From Clytia hemisphaerica (taxonomy: Eukaryota; Cnidaria; Hydrozoa; Leptothecata; Clytiidae): a DNA stretch of 64,000 nt. Positions 19,343-29,230 of this stretch are shown one piece after another. Each line of letters begins with the position of its first letter. Position 1 is the stretch's first letter. The notes under the pieces are model-generated. The model searched no databases, had not been told where the DNA came from, and was given only the letters and a program-made list of their open reading frames with translations. The stretch lies in the NCBI GenBank assembly GCA_902728285.1, contig CACVBU010000367.1, positions 1,240,001-1,304,000 on the forward strand. The letters are read 5' to 3'. The translations under genes and the position numbers were made by a program.

Positions 19343-22300
19343 TCATGGATTCTGGTTGGTGTAACAACCAGTTGATGGGTCGTAAAATTGACGTGCTTTA
19401 CGAACGCGGCTTGATTGACGTGTTGGCTGACATGGAGTTGTGACTGTCTCTTCATTCGGAGTGCGAGACAGTGGAGTGATGATAGGTGACCTGATGAGTT
19501 CTTCTGGGGTGGGGGAAGCTGGCTCGTCTTGCTGTGACTGGTTGCCACGCGCTTCCTTGTCATCATGGATGGCAGGTGTAACTGGTGCTGGTGTAGGTGT
19601 GGTTAGTTGGCAGAATGGTGTCGAGCTTGTGGGGATCGGTGGTACATGCTGGAGATGTTTGTAATGGTTAACTGTTGGCGGTGATGATTCCTTGATCTTG
19701 CGAAGAAAGCGTCTGTTTCTTGGTGTAAGACGTCCAGTACCAGAAATTTTGACGATGTACTGGTCGTTTGGCTTGATCTCCATAACCACACCAATGCGAT
19801 CCCATTTACGTGGTGTCGATCCATGCTGATTTTGTACGAATACTCTGTCATTGATCTGGAGTGGTGGTAATGCACGCGAGTGCTCATTCAGGGTGATGAG
19901 CTTCTTGTCATATTGCTGCCGCATGGTTTTCTCTTTCGATTGCCAAAGGTTCCTCCATTGATCTTGAAATTGCAGGTTCTCAAAGCTGATCAGGTCTTTC
20001 TTGATGTAGGGAAGAGTGTCGCGAAGTGCACGTCCAAAGAGGATCTGGGCTGGTGAAAGCTTGCTGATCGGGTCTGGAGTGTTTCTTTGAGTGAGTAGAG
20101 CCTGTACCATCTTGTCGGTGTTGAGGTTGCCATCTTGTCCGACATTCTCCATCAGTAAACGCTTGGTTGATTTGACTGCAAGTTCTGCTCTACCATTTGA
20201 TGATGGGAAGTAGGCTGATGATACCCTGTGGCGGACTCCCCATCGTTGTAGGAAATCTTCGGTTTGCTTGGCAGTAAATTCAGGGCCACCATCACTAGCA
20301 ACTTCAACAGGTACACCGAAAGTTGAGAAGAGCGAGCGAAGAGCATTGCAGAGACCTTTGGAACCAGAGTTGCCTTCAGTTGCTTTTATGCGGCTTTGTT
20401 CCGTCCAACCTGATAATCGGTCAGCTGCTACAAAGTAATACCAGCCACAAAAAAGAAAGTAATCACATACGATACCCTCGAAGGGTGTGGTCGGGATCCA
20501 GGGTTCAATGGGTGGTTGTCGTGGTTGAGATGGAGCGATCTTGTTGCATGGGGCACATCTCATTCTTGTCTCATTGATGTCGTTGGTGATACCTGGCCAG
20601 AAGATAGCAGATTTGGCTCTCTCGTTCATTGCAGAGGTGCCTTGATGAGCCGCGTGAAGGGATAGAAGAGTTTCCTGGCGTAGATTGTAAGGGATGGTGA
20701 CACGGTCCTCCATCATGATTACACCATCGAGGGTCCATAGTTTAGATCGAAGATTCCAATATGGTTGCAGCTGGGCCTGCAGGTTTGATCTGTTGGATGG
20801 AAATCCTGACTCAATGGTTTGCATGAGGGACAACATCTCATCATCAGAAGCGGTTTCAGACTTGATGATGTCCCAAGTGATTGCACGGATGTTGGAAGCA
20901 GCCGAGACGTAGAGAGCTGTGAGTTCAGCGTCGATATCGTCGTCTTCATCTGAGTCGTCTTCATCTTCTGGGTTGTTGACAGGACTCCGTGATGTAGCGT
21001 TTGCGAAATGATTGGACTTGCCTGGTAAATGTTTGATTTTGAATCGCCATGGCAGTGTGCGTTGTTTTAATTTGAGGAGTCTTGTGTTTGAAATTTCGTC
21101 AAGGGTGTGGTCTCCAAGGACTTTTGTTAGTGGTTTATGGTCGGTAACAACCAGCAAACCGTCGCAACCGAGAGTGAAGAATTTGGTTTGCTTTAGGGCA
21201 TAGACGATGGCGAGAGCTTCACCTTCCACCGGGGCGTACCGCGTTTCAGCTGGTTTAAGGAATCTTGATCCCGCCAGGGTGATTTTCCATCCATCTTTGC
21301 AGCAGTCTGGTGTCAGTGATGTGCAATCGCAGTGTTTTTGACATAGGTAGAAGCCAATTCCTGTCTTGGACCAATCAGGGCGAAGGCATGTTGGTTTTTG
21401 CATATCGAAAATTTCTACGCCATTCTTGATTGCTTCAATGATGATGTCTTTTGATGACTGGAAAGCAGATTCGAGTTCGTCGGACCAAGAGAATTGTGAC
21501 TTGGGGCTGAGGAGTGGTTTGAATGGGGCCATAACGTCTGTCAATTTAGCGTAATGACCAACTTGGTTAACTAGCCCAAACCATGAACGAATGTCACTGA
21601 GCTTGGTGGGTGTGGGGAAGTCTCTTATTGCTCTGAGAAACTTCTCAAGGGGACGGATTTCGCTCTCGGTCACTTCGAATCCTGCGAATTGGACTTCTCG
21701 CTTTGCAAACTGGAATTTGGATTCGTTCAGCACGATGCCATTTTCACCGACAAGCTGGAGGAAATCAATGACTCGCCACCAGTGATCAGAGAGTTCATTA
21801 TCCCACATTACGGTGTCATCAACACACTTGGTTTTGCGTGGGACGTCCTTGATGATCTCATCGAATCTCCTTGCATAACCGTCTCCACTGGCTAGGAATC
21901 CTTGTGGGGCTGTTTTGTATCTGAATCTTCCCCATGGTGTTAGAAATGTGGTGAGATGACGGTCGTCAGGGTGAATTGGAACTGAGTGGTAACCATTCCA
22001 CGCATCGGTTACAGTCTTCCATGTCATGGGTGGAATTGATTTGGCTTGCTGGAAAGGTGGTTGGACGTGGTGGGTTTCACGCAAGCAGTGTTTGTTGAGG
22101 GGTGAAAGGTCAACTGTTCTTCTGGGTTTACCATCCGGCTTACGTACAATAATCATACGGTGACACCATTCGGAAGGTTCTCCCATTGGAACCTCTTCGA
22201 GTACCCCTAGTGCGACATCGTCCTTGATTTGCTGTTCAACTTCAGCTTGCCAGTGCAGTGGCACTGGAATTGGTTTGTGGATAGATGATGGTGTAGCATC

Positions 22301-23452
22301 TGGGTTGACGTGCAATCTGATTTCAGGGCCAGACATGCCTGGGAGTTGTTGGTGAGGGCACTTGTTGAATGTTGATGCTGCATAACGCTGGATTAACCAG
22401 TCCCTCATCTTGTTGTTATTCTCTGGCGTGGCGTTGAATGGGAGCTTGTCTGGACGGCTTGGAGGTAGAGTACGTTTAGGACAGCCGCAAGAATTCTTCG
22501 TATGTTCAATAGCAGATATGTCAGCTGAACCGATTTTTGGGAAGCCTTCTGGGATGATACCGAGTTGGACACAAGCATAACGTGAAAGGTAGAAGTTTCC
22601 AGCGTCTGGACTGATATATGCCATAACAGGAGCTGTGTAGGAGTTTCCATGAATGTCACGGCCCTCAAGTCGTAAGAATATTGCGCCAGAAATGTTTATC
22701 TCTTCCTTGTTTGCTGTTGAAAGTGTTCGTTTCACAGGGAAGAGGTCACGGTCAGTGAAGCCGGAGCGATAGAACTCGTGTTGGCTCCATAAACAAGATT
22801 GAGCCCCAGTGTCTGTTACAACAGTGACAAGTGAGGGGTTTACTTTAGGACATTCAACCCCAAACTTTTCATAATCGTCCTTGTTCACAGAGAGTTCAAG
22901 TTCAAGCGTTGGGTGTTTCACAGATGAGGCTTGCTTCCATCCGGTTGTTGTGAAAATGTGGTGATCAAGGAGAATCGTTTTATGTCGTCGGGTGTTGGCG
23001 CTGACCTCAAGGTTATTGCTTGCAATTATAACTACCCTGGTTTCGTTTTGATGATCTTTCCTCCTGTCTGTTGTAGGTGGCAGGTTATTGGAAGGTTTTC
23101 GTGGGTTTGCTTGCTTCCAGCATGGCAAGCAGAGAGTTACTTCTATCATCTTGCGTTGACGTTTGTTATATGTAAATCTATCAATCTCAGTTTTACAGTT
23201 CTTACATTTTCTTTTGTCAGTTTTATTTTGTCTAATACCAGCATGCTGGATTTGTTTGTTTAAGGCATCACGTGCCATCTCTTTAGATTCAATAAAAGCA
23301 ACAGTGTCTTTTACACTTTTGGTATCAAGATCTGACCATCCGAGTATATCTTTTCGGATATCATCATCAGATAATCCGGAAATTAAAACGTCTTTGACGA
23401 TTTCATCAGTGAAGTCAACTTGGGAGTCACAGTCATTATTCGGACAGTTCAT
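19343..23452 (-). CDS. Pol polyprotein of Ty3-type retrotransposon (PR-RT-RH-IN)
   Basis: 1,369 codons from the first ATG after the LINE; the frame is open further upstream to the LINE tail. A Cys-rich knuckle-like region (CKNC...CLPC) lies at 83-111. Protease DTGA is at 214-217; RT spans about 395-600 with CVDD at 543-546 in place of YVDD. RNase H acidic residues are D693, E743 and D771, but the usual fourth Asp is Asn in FANATSR (about 818). Integrase has an HHCC finger (H933, H936, C966, C969), catalytic D997, D1054 and E1090, then a C-terminal strand-rich region. No chromodomain is evident. The enzyme set is uninterrupted, but Gag is broken, so the copy should depend on other copies for particles. 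Confidence 0.93.
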   Translation of the reverse strand: MNCPNNDCDSQVDFTDEIVKDVLISGLSDDDIRKDILGWSDLDTKSVKDTVAFIESKEMARDALNKQIQHAGIRQNKTDKRKCKNCKTEIDRFTYNKRQRKMIEVTLCLPCWKQANPRKPSNNLPPTTDRRKDHQNETRVVIIASNNLEVSANTRRHKTILLDHHIFTTTGWKQASSVKHPTLELELSVNKDDYEKFGVECPKVNPSLVTVVTDTGAQSCLWSQHEFYRSGFTDRDLFPVKRTLSTANKEEINISGAIFLRLEGRDIHGNSYTAPVMAYISPDAGNFYLSRYACVQLGIIPEGFPKIGSADISAIEHTKNSCGCPKRTLPPSRPDKLPFNATPENNNKMRDWLIQRYAASTFNKCPHQQLPGMSGPEIRLHVNPDATPSSIHKPIPVPLHWQAEVEQQIKDDVALGVLEEVPMGEPSEWCHRMIIVRKPDGKPRRTVDLSPLNKHCLRETHHVQPPFQQAKSIPPMTWKTVTDAWNGYHSVPIHPDDRHLTTFLTPWGRFRYKTAPQGFLASGDGYARRFDEIIKDVPRKTKCVDDTVMWDNELSDHWWRVIDFLQLVGENGIVLNESKFQFAKREVQFAGFEVTESEIRPLEKFLRAIRDFPTPTKLSDIRSWFGLVNQVGHYAKLTDVMAPFKPLLSPKSQFSWSDELESAFQSSKDIIIEAIKNGVEIFDMQKPTCLRPDWSKTGIGFYLCQKHCDCTSLTPDCCKDGWKITLAGSRFLKPAETRYAPVEGEALAIVYALKQTKFFTLGCDGLLVVTDHKPLTKVLGDHTLDEISNTRLLKLKQRTLPWRFKIKHLPGKSNHFANATSRSPVNNPEDEDDSDEDDDIDAELTALYVSAASNIRAITWDIIKSETASDDEMLSLMQTIESGFPSNRSNLQAQLQPYWNLRSKLWTLDGVIMMEDRVTIPYNLRQETLLSLHAAHQGTSAMNERAKSAIFWPGITNDINETRMRCAPCNKIAPSQPRQPPIEPWIPTTPFEGIVCDYFLFCGWYYFVAADRLSGWTEQSRIKATEGNSGSKGLCNALRSLFSTFGVPVEVASDGGPEFTAKQTEDFLQRWGVRHRVSSAYFPSSNGRAELAVKSTKRLLMENVGQDGNLNTDKMVQALLTQRNTPDPISKLSPAQILFGRALRDTLPYIKKDLISFENLQFQDQWRNLWQSKEKTMRQQYDKKLITLNEHSRALPPLQINDRVFVQNQHGSTPRKWDRIGVVMEIKPNDQYIVKISGTGRLTPRNRRFLRKIKESSPPTVNHYKHLQHVPPIPTSSTPFCQLTTPTPAPVTPAIHDDKEARGNQSQQDEPASPTPEELIRSPIITPLSRTPNEETVTTPCQPTRQSSRVRKARQFYDPSTGCYTNQNP

Positions 23453-23518
23453 AATGTAAGCGCATGTGGCAGCTTTTCCATTGATTCTGGCATAAAAGGA
23501 GCGAACGTTTTCTCCATA

Positions 23519-24819
23519 ATAATAATAATAATAATAATTTATTTACAACCACCCATTGCTGGGTAAGGTTGGACATAGAGTCATGACTCTCGCCCATGAG
23601 GCCTATTCACTTCAGAGAGTTACGACTCTATGTCGAGCTATCAAAAAAGAAAAAAAACTTCAAAATTATTTTTTCTTGCTTAAGGCAAGAGTAAAATATT
23701 GGTTTAATGAAACATTTTTAAACTCCATAGCTTGGTCAAGTAACGATTTCGTTGGCCGACCTCTTTTAGTGTAGTGATCGTTATTGAAAGTTAGTAATTT
23801 GACAGTTCGTGTTACTGGCATACGAATGATATGACTAACGTAATGATGTTGCTGAGATTTTATAAAGAAGCTAACATCAGATGTTCCACATATATTATGA
23901 AGTTGATTGTTGTTAATTGCATATCGATAGTCATTAGCATCCGGATTCACAAATCTGAATCCACCACGAATCATTCGACGGAGGAGTTTTCGATACACAA
24001 CATCCAAACGGTCAAATTGTTTTTGGGTCAGATTCCAGTTCTGACAGGCGTATACTAGCCTACTTCGCACAAAGCTGTTCAGGAAAAGTATGCGAGTTTT
24101 CAGATTAATTCGAAAATTCTGAATTAAATTTGACATTTGTTGAAATTTAGTGTTAGCAAGCTGGATGCGGTGGTTTATCTCCTTTTCACCAGTGTTCGGC
24201 TGGTTACAATCGAGATAGGCTCCCAGGTATTTGAATTCAGAAACATTGGCTAGATGGCATTCGTTTAATTCGACAATTGAGTTTGGATATGGAGAATCTA
24301 CTGGATAATTGAGAATCATCGTCTCTGTCTTTTGAGCATTGACAGATAGACCGAACTTGACTCCAGGGTAATATTGATAAGTTTGAGAGATTAATGTTCT
24401 TTTTACGAGTCGATAATCTCTCTGCTCGCGAAAGAGAGCTAGTGCTGATTTGGTATTTGTGATCAAAGAACTTGATATCATCATTTAAGTGTGATTTCTC
24501 GAGTATCAGACGCATGACGAAATCGAGATATAAGTTGAACAAAAACGGGCTTTCTGGCCCACCCTGGCGGACTCCAGAAGATGTTTGGAATAATTCTCCT
24601 TCATAGGTTAGAGAGGTGTGTTGATAAAGTTTTTCCAATATCTTGATCATAATCGGTGACTTTTTGTCGGTGAAACGAAGACAAATTGTATCAAACAGCC
24701 ATTTACGGGGTATATGATCGAAGGCGGCTGAGAGATCGACAAATAATAGATACAACGGCTGTTGTTTTCGATGACTGATTTGGTGTATTCTCTTTACTGT
24801 GTAAATCCCATCAGTAGTG
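23519..24819 (-). mobile_element. 5'-truncated LINE inserted in gag
   Basis: Bounded by a CCAT duplication (23515-23518 and 24820-24823) and ending in an (ATT)n tail at the minus-strand 3' end (23519-23540), the signature of target-primed reverse transcription. It begins in the middle of the RT domain (TTDGIYTVKRIHQ...LYLLFVDLSAAFDHIPR). GVRQGGPESPFLFNLYLDF is present, but the FADD/YADD box is missing where it should follow (about 24440-24510), where the frame also shifts. The C-terminal part is open at 23666-24484. It is a dead copy. Confidence 0.9.
23666..24484 (-). pseudogene. LINE reverse transcriptase C-terminal half
   Basis: The frame includes VKFGLSVNAQKTETMIL (RT segment after the active site), FKYLGAYLDC and the thumb/C-terminal region (RLVYACQNWNLTQKQFDRLD...RKLLRRMIRGG), then a stop close to the (ATT)n tail. 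The open frame overlaps the chimeric Gag-RT frame, from which it is separated by a shift near 24440-24484. Not autonomous: the catalytic box and everything N-terminal to the mid-RT are absent. Confidence 0.8.
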
Positions 24820-24820
24820 C

Positions 24821-25262
24821 CATGGTCCTGCCTGATTGATAGCAAATCTGATCTGCGGACGCTAATGGCGACAGGGGTTACGGCTAAGCGCTTGATAGCA
24901 GTAAGTAGATCATTCTCTGTACCTCCGGTTGCGTTTGGATTGCTTTGTAGGATGTTGTCTCCAAGGTCCTCATCGCAACATTGGAAAAGTTGTTGTACTG
25001 TTTCGCCTGCAGTTAGTCGTGTTCCTCTTTTGAACATGTTCCATCTGGCAAGGAAAGCATTCCAATTTTCCTCGGTGGATCCTTGGATGACGGAAGGGCG
25101 ATCAATTTTCGGGGCCTTCTGTCTGACGTCACCCGGGGCAGCAGCGTGACCAGTATCTACGTGGGTCTTGCCGTGTATGGACAGAACTACAGCAGCAAGA
25201 GCAGCATCTACATCGTCTGTGACGAATTGACAGCCAGGATACGGGCATCCAATCGCTGGCAT
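24821..25262 (-). pseudogene. Gag N-terminal part of Ty3-type element, interrupted by LINE
   Basis: The first 148 codons start MPAIGCPYPGCQF and carry a C2H2-like finger (C6, C11, H30, H34), then a capsid-like helical region (WNAFLARWNMFKRGTRL; VQQLFQCCDEDLG). At codon 148 the frame runs into the inserted LINE and continues in frame through RT sequence to 24237, creating a 341-codon chimera. The rest of Gag resumes after 23515 in the same frame as pol, so the parent element had one continuous gag-pol frame. Confidence 0.85.
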
Positions 25263-25281
25263 GTTGATAAGGTATTATACA

Positions 25282-25402
25282 TAAACAATTATGTCCTTCT
25301 TTGTACTTATTTTTCAGTTAAAGAATGTATAATATCTAAACGAAAAGAATAAGATATGAAATATAACACAAATTAGCTGTAATATAAAGCCGTAGTCCTA
25401 CA
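25282..25402 (-). repeat. 5' LTR of Ty3-type element
   Basis: Same 121-bp sequence as 18931-19051. The Gag start codon is only about 20 bp downstream of it (25262), leaving a very short leader. Confidence 0.9.
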
Positions 25403-25854
25403 CCGACCAAAATTAAAATCTAAATTTTTTACACCTTTATCAACCGAAATTAGTGCTTTAACGGTCGAATTACAAGATCTTTTTTCAAGATAGTGAAGGA
25501 AACCATTTCATTTGGACAATTTAGTTGGGTGAAAGTGACTCAATTGTAAATTTCGTCGGGGAAAAGTGACGAATTTGAAATTTTGGTCGGGGGAAAGTGA
25601 CGAGAATGCCTCTAGGTGACGAAATTCTTCCCCGATGAAAAAAAAACCCGACTAAATAAAACTCCGACATTTTTTCCCCCGATGAGGTATTAAACAAGTT
25701 GAGAATCGCTTCTCCGGCTTATGTTATATGCCATCATCATTCAAAAGATGTTTTGATGTTCCCGCGCCAGCTGGGTACGATTACGCACATTCTATTTTTA
25801 TTTTTTTTTAGAATTTGAATGTCATGCTCCAAAAGCAACCATGGTAAGCAATTA

Positions 25855-25951
25855 CCAGCTGGCACACAACGTTTTTTCAACATTCTTCTAACGTTAAGTT
25901 GACGTTATGAACATTAGATAAACGTTGAAAAAACGTTGTCTGTCTGTTGGG
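25855..25951. repeat. Small palindromic element, CCAGCTGGCACACAACGTT family
   Basis: A 97-bp near-palindrome: starts CCAGCTGGCACACAACGTTT and ends AAACGTTGTCTGTCTGTTGGG, with internal AACGTT repeats. Related copies are at 27304-27401 and 54836-54924. Confidence 0.8.
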
Positions 25952-26590
25952 AGTAGTAAGAGTTTTTCTTTATTCTCGAGATGACTCTACGGATTAGACT
26001 ATCTTACTATACTACACTAAATGGTCATTTTAGGCTGTCACCCATGATGGTAGCAATGCTGTTATTTTTCCATACTTTTTAGGGGGTTGGTTTTAAACCT
26101 GATTTATATAAAGGATTTACTCCAGTTTATGAATTAGAGAAACTTAACTTTTCTTGAAAAATAGCGTACATATCTGCATGTTTTTGATACGAAAACTCAT
26201 TGACCCGGTCATGTAGCGAACTTGGGCCTTTCATCTCGCTTTCGTCTTTATATGCTGTCATTGTGTATGGTGTAACCAAGTCCTAGGTGATGTTCCACTG
26301 TTATTGTTACAATTTTTTACGGGCTAATCGATTCCATCGCGCATGCTCAGAAACCAAAACAAAACAAAAAAGTTTTTTCCCTTCCTCTCTTTTTATCCAG
26401 ATTATATCTTTTTCTCTACAAATTTTTGCGTGGGTCATTACTTTTTGCATGGGTCATTATTTTTTGTGTTCCTATTTTATTTTTTGATAACATTCCACTC
26501 CGGATTATCTTTTCACAAGCACAAAACTGCTATCTTATTCGAATTCTATCAAAAGTTATAGCCTTTTTTGTCTCTGCTGCAAATTATATT
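25952..26590. other. No gene seen
   Basis: AT-rich. It includes TGGGTCATTACTTTTTGCAT direct repeats near 26431-26465. Nothing else recognised. Confidence 0.45.
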
Positions 26591-26599
26591 GAGACAGAC

Positions 26600-27060
26600 T
26601 TTAGTTCGAATGAATCGAACGCCGATTCAATTGAATGCAATCGAACACAATCGAATAATTGCGATTGGATTGTCGAACGCAATCGAATCGCAATCGAATA
26701 TTACCCAGGATTTGCTGTTCGATTGTAACGATTGTATTCGATTGATTCAATTGTATTCGATTGATTCAATTGTATTCGATTTTATTCACTCTCGTACCGT
26801 ACTTACGCGCTCGGCCGTCCACGCTAAAAAAGCTCTAAACGAGTGATTAAATTTAATTTAATCGCAATCAAACATAATCGAAGGTAATTTACAATCAATC
26901 GAACCAATCAAACGTCTCGAACACAATCGAACACAATCGAATATTACCTAAGAATCGGCCGCTTGATCGAGATTCGATTGCGTTCGACAATCGAATCGCA
27001 ATTATTCGATCTCGTTTTATTACGTTCGATTGGTTCGATTGCGATTTTCGTTCGAAGTTG
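26600..27060. repeat. AATCGA-rich imperfect palindrome
   Basis: Dense ATCGAA/TTCGAT words. Arms at 26650-26689 and 26971-27010 are inverse copies with one mismatch around CGAATAATTGCGATT and GATTGTCGAACGCAATCGAA; weaker inverted similarity extends outward. The centre (about 26790-26850) is not repetitive. It could be a foldback element grown from a simple repeat. Confidence 0.7.
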
Positions 27061-27303
27061 TTCGATTGGCACCGTCTGGTCATCTGTTTATGGAAACATT
27101 ATTAATGTTCTTTCTTATAAAAACAAAAGGCCAACTCAATTGCCAGAAAATGGCTATAACCTTATTTGCTTATAGAGAAATAATGTTCTTAAAAGAAAAC
27201 ACTTCACTTGCTTTTTCTATGTACACATTGGTACACAAAATGTTCAATAATGTGTGCATGCGTGAATGCGTCTTTCTGGGTTTTTCTATATTTTCAGGAC
27301 TTT

Positions 27304-27401
27304 CCCAGCTGTCACACAACTTTGTTACAACGTTTATATGATGTTCATAACGTCCATATAACTTTAGATGAACGTTGAAACAACGTTGTGTGTCAGCTGG
27401 G
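27304..27401. repeat. Small palindromic element, second copy
   Basis: Starts CCCAGCTGTCACACAAC and ends GTTGTGTGTCAGCTGGG; same family as 25855-25951 and 54836-54924. Confidence 0.85.
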
Positions 27402-27899
27402 TTTTCTATTCGCTATATTCCAGGCCTCGTGAGCCTCGTGAGTTTGAATTCGACTTTCAAACCTTCAGCCCTCTGGGCTTCCTGTCTTCATTTTAATGAG
27501 AAAAAAATAGCCTTGCTTTCAGATAAATTCCCGTCTAAATTAAATACTTTAGTGTATTATTGGAAACTTTTCTTATATCTTCATTTGCTAGATTGTAGTT
27601 AGAGAATCGCGCTCAACAACAGATATCTTATACAAAATGCTAGATAGAGCTCCTTTGTTTTTCCTATTAGCATGACAGGTAAAGCCACAACCACCAAGAC
27701 CACAACGATACAAAAAAAAATTTTTCCGTCAGTGCTCGAAATCCAGCTCTACCGGCCGAAACCAAGCTGTAGCGGCCAAAAGCAGCATCTGTTATCAAAT
27801 TTGCCTTCAGCAGCCATTAGTTATGTAAAAAGTAGATTTTCTTGAATTACAAAACATGTATTGTACCACTAAGCAAGGGCGCCTTACTTTTCGTATCTA
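27402..27899. other. No gene seen
   Basis: Contains AGCCCTCTGGGCTTC near 27468, a motif also present near 61712, possibly a SINE-like fragment. Otherwise nothing. Confidence 0.4.
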
Positions 27900-28473
27900 C
27901 CCTAATGCCCTTAATTTTCGCGCACTACCACTGCGCGGAAATTAAAGGGCGCGCGAAAAAGGCCTATTTTCGCGCACTAGGCCGTGCCAAAATTAAAAGG
28001 TGCTCGAATTAGGAAATAAGGAATTTTTTAGCCACTTATGGCATTAAGGATCGCCTCTTCTCTTTGCTCCCGCCCCTCACCAAAAATAAGAGTATAGAAA
28101 GAAGAAAATAGCTTTTTTATAGTTAATAGTCATAAAAGAAGCAATATAACTTGTGTCTCGCAATTAATCATGATTTTTGAAAAAAATATATGCAGTGGAG
28201 CCTCTAATTAGCGGACACCATTGGGGAAACAGATTAGTGTTCGCTAATTAGAGTGCCCGCCTTTTGGAGACTTTTTATGAGGATTTGACTAGAAAACGGC
28301 CAGAAAAAAAATATGTAAAATATGTGATGAGAAACAAATTTAAGGAAGCGCGAAAATTGATAATAATAGGGGTGCGCGAAAATTAAAGGGTGCGCAAAAG
28401 GTCGTTTTTAAGGGGTGCGCGAAAATTAAAGGGCTCGAAAATAAAAGGCGCGCGAAAATTAAGGGCATTAAGG
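27900..28473. mobile_element. TA-flanked MITE with GCCCTTAATTTTCGCGC ends
   Basis: Left CCCTAATGCCCTTAATTTTC and the inverse of the right CCTTAATGCCCTTAATTTTC, flanked by TA (27898-27899, 28474-28475). Several internal GCGCGAAAATTAAAGGG repeats lie near both ends. Inside, 28194-28262 holds a second hairpin (CAGTGGAGCCTCTAATTAGC... GCTAATTAGAG) resembling the end of a pogo-like transposon. Confidence 0.85.
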
Positions 28474-29025
28474 TACTCTCGGTTACCTAATAGCTGTCTC
28501 CTCCCCGGACTTTCTAGTCCGGCTGCAAAAAACGTCCGACAATACATTTGAAGATTGCGCATATTTCCCAAACAGATATTGTACGACAACGAGTGATAAA
28601 ACAATTAATGTCTCAGCAAAAACAACAGCAGCATGCTGCAGAGAATAAACCTGTAATGTCTGTCTATTACACAGGCTTATAATCTAAAAAGATTTGATCT
28701 TTAGTCGCAATTAGAAATAAACCAGCCGAGGCTGGAAGGTCAGCCAATAGAGCTTAGCTAGATAGCTTTAATAAGTGGGTTAACAGATGTAAGAGATGTA
28801 CTGAAACAGAGTAGACTAAAAATGTTGAATAATGTACAAATTGTGAAACATTTGATAACTTGATTTAAAATTATTTAAAACAAGCCTGAGAGCTCCTCCA
28901 ACCCCCCCCCCCCCCCACGAGAAGCTCAAAGTATACTTCTCTTTAGCATTGTAGCACTGTTTCTATGACATCAAACAATTAAGCTATAGTTCATTACTAT
29001 AAAATAAAAGGCATACAGGAAAAGT
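28474..29025. other. No gene seen
   Basis: Includes a poly-C run near 28902-28917. No exon or element boundary recognised. Confidence 0.4.
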
Positions 29026-29230
29026 GGGAACCGGGAGGCGGGAGGCTGAACCGGGAGCCGGGAGTTGGGAGGCTGAAATCGAAAGTGGGAGGCGGGAGGC
29101 GGGAGGCTGAAAACGAAAGTGGGAGGCAGGAGGCTGAAATCGAAAGTGGGAGGCGGGAGGCTGAAAACGAAAGTGGGAGGCGGGAGGCTGAAAACGAAAG
29201 TGGGAGGCGGGAGGCTGAAAAAAAAGTGAG
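29026..29230. repeat. G-rich 27-bp minisatellite
   Basis: About six units of GGGAGGCGGGAGGCTGAAA plus (A/T)CGAAAGT. The period is nine codons, so both strands look open in places. Dense GGG runs give G-quadruplex potential. Confidence 0.9.

Larger units (their letters stand above)
18931..25402 (-). mobile_element. Ty3-type LTR retrotransposon with nested LINE
   Basis: Short 121-bp LTRs at 18931-19051 (3' LTR) and 25282-25402 (5' LTR) differ at one position (19027). A CCGAC target duplication lies at 18926-18930 and 25403-25407. A polypurine tract (CTGGGGGGAGA, minus strand) abuts the 3' LTR at 19052-19062. I did not recognise a standard tRNA primer site beside the 5' LTR. Gene order zinc finger/Gag, protease, RT, RNase H, integrase is that of Ty3/Gypsy elements. 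Gag is disrupted by a LINE at 23519-24819. The LTR similarity indicates a recent insertion. Confidence 0.93.
18781..25687. mobile_element. TA-flanked MITE (CCTTATCGGGGGAAAAAATG ends), split by an LTR element
   Basis: The left end CCTTATCGGGGGAAAAAATG (18781) and the inverse of the right end CCTCATCGGGGGAAAAAATG (ending 25687) are flanked by TA at 18779-18780 and 25688-25689. Without the inserted retrotransposon the MITE is about 430 bp, rich in GTGACGAAATT-type repeats. The same end family occurs at 42214-42518. TA target and end sequence suggest Tc1/mariner-type mobilisation. Confidence 0.85.
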
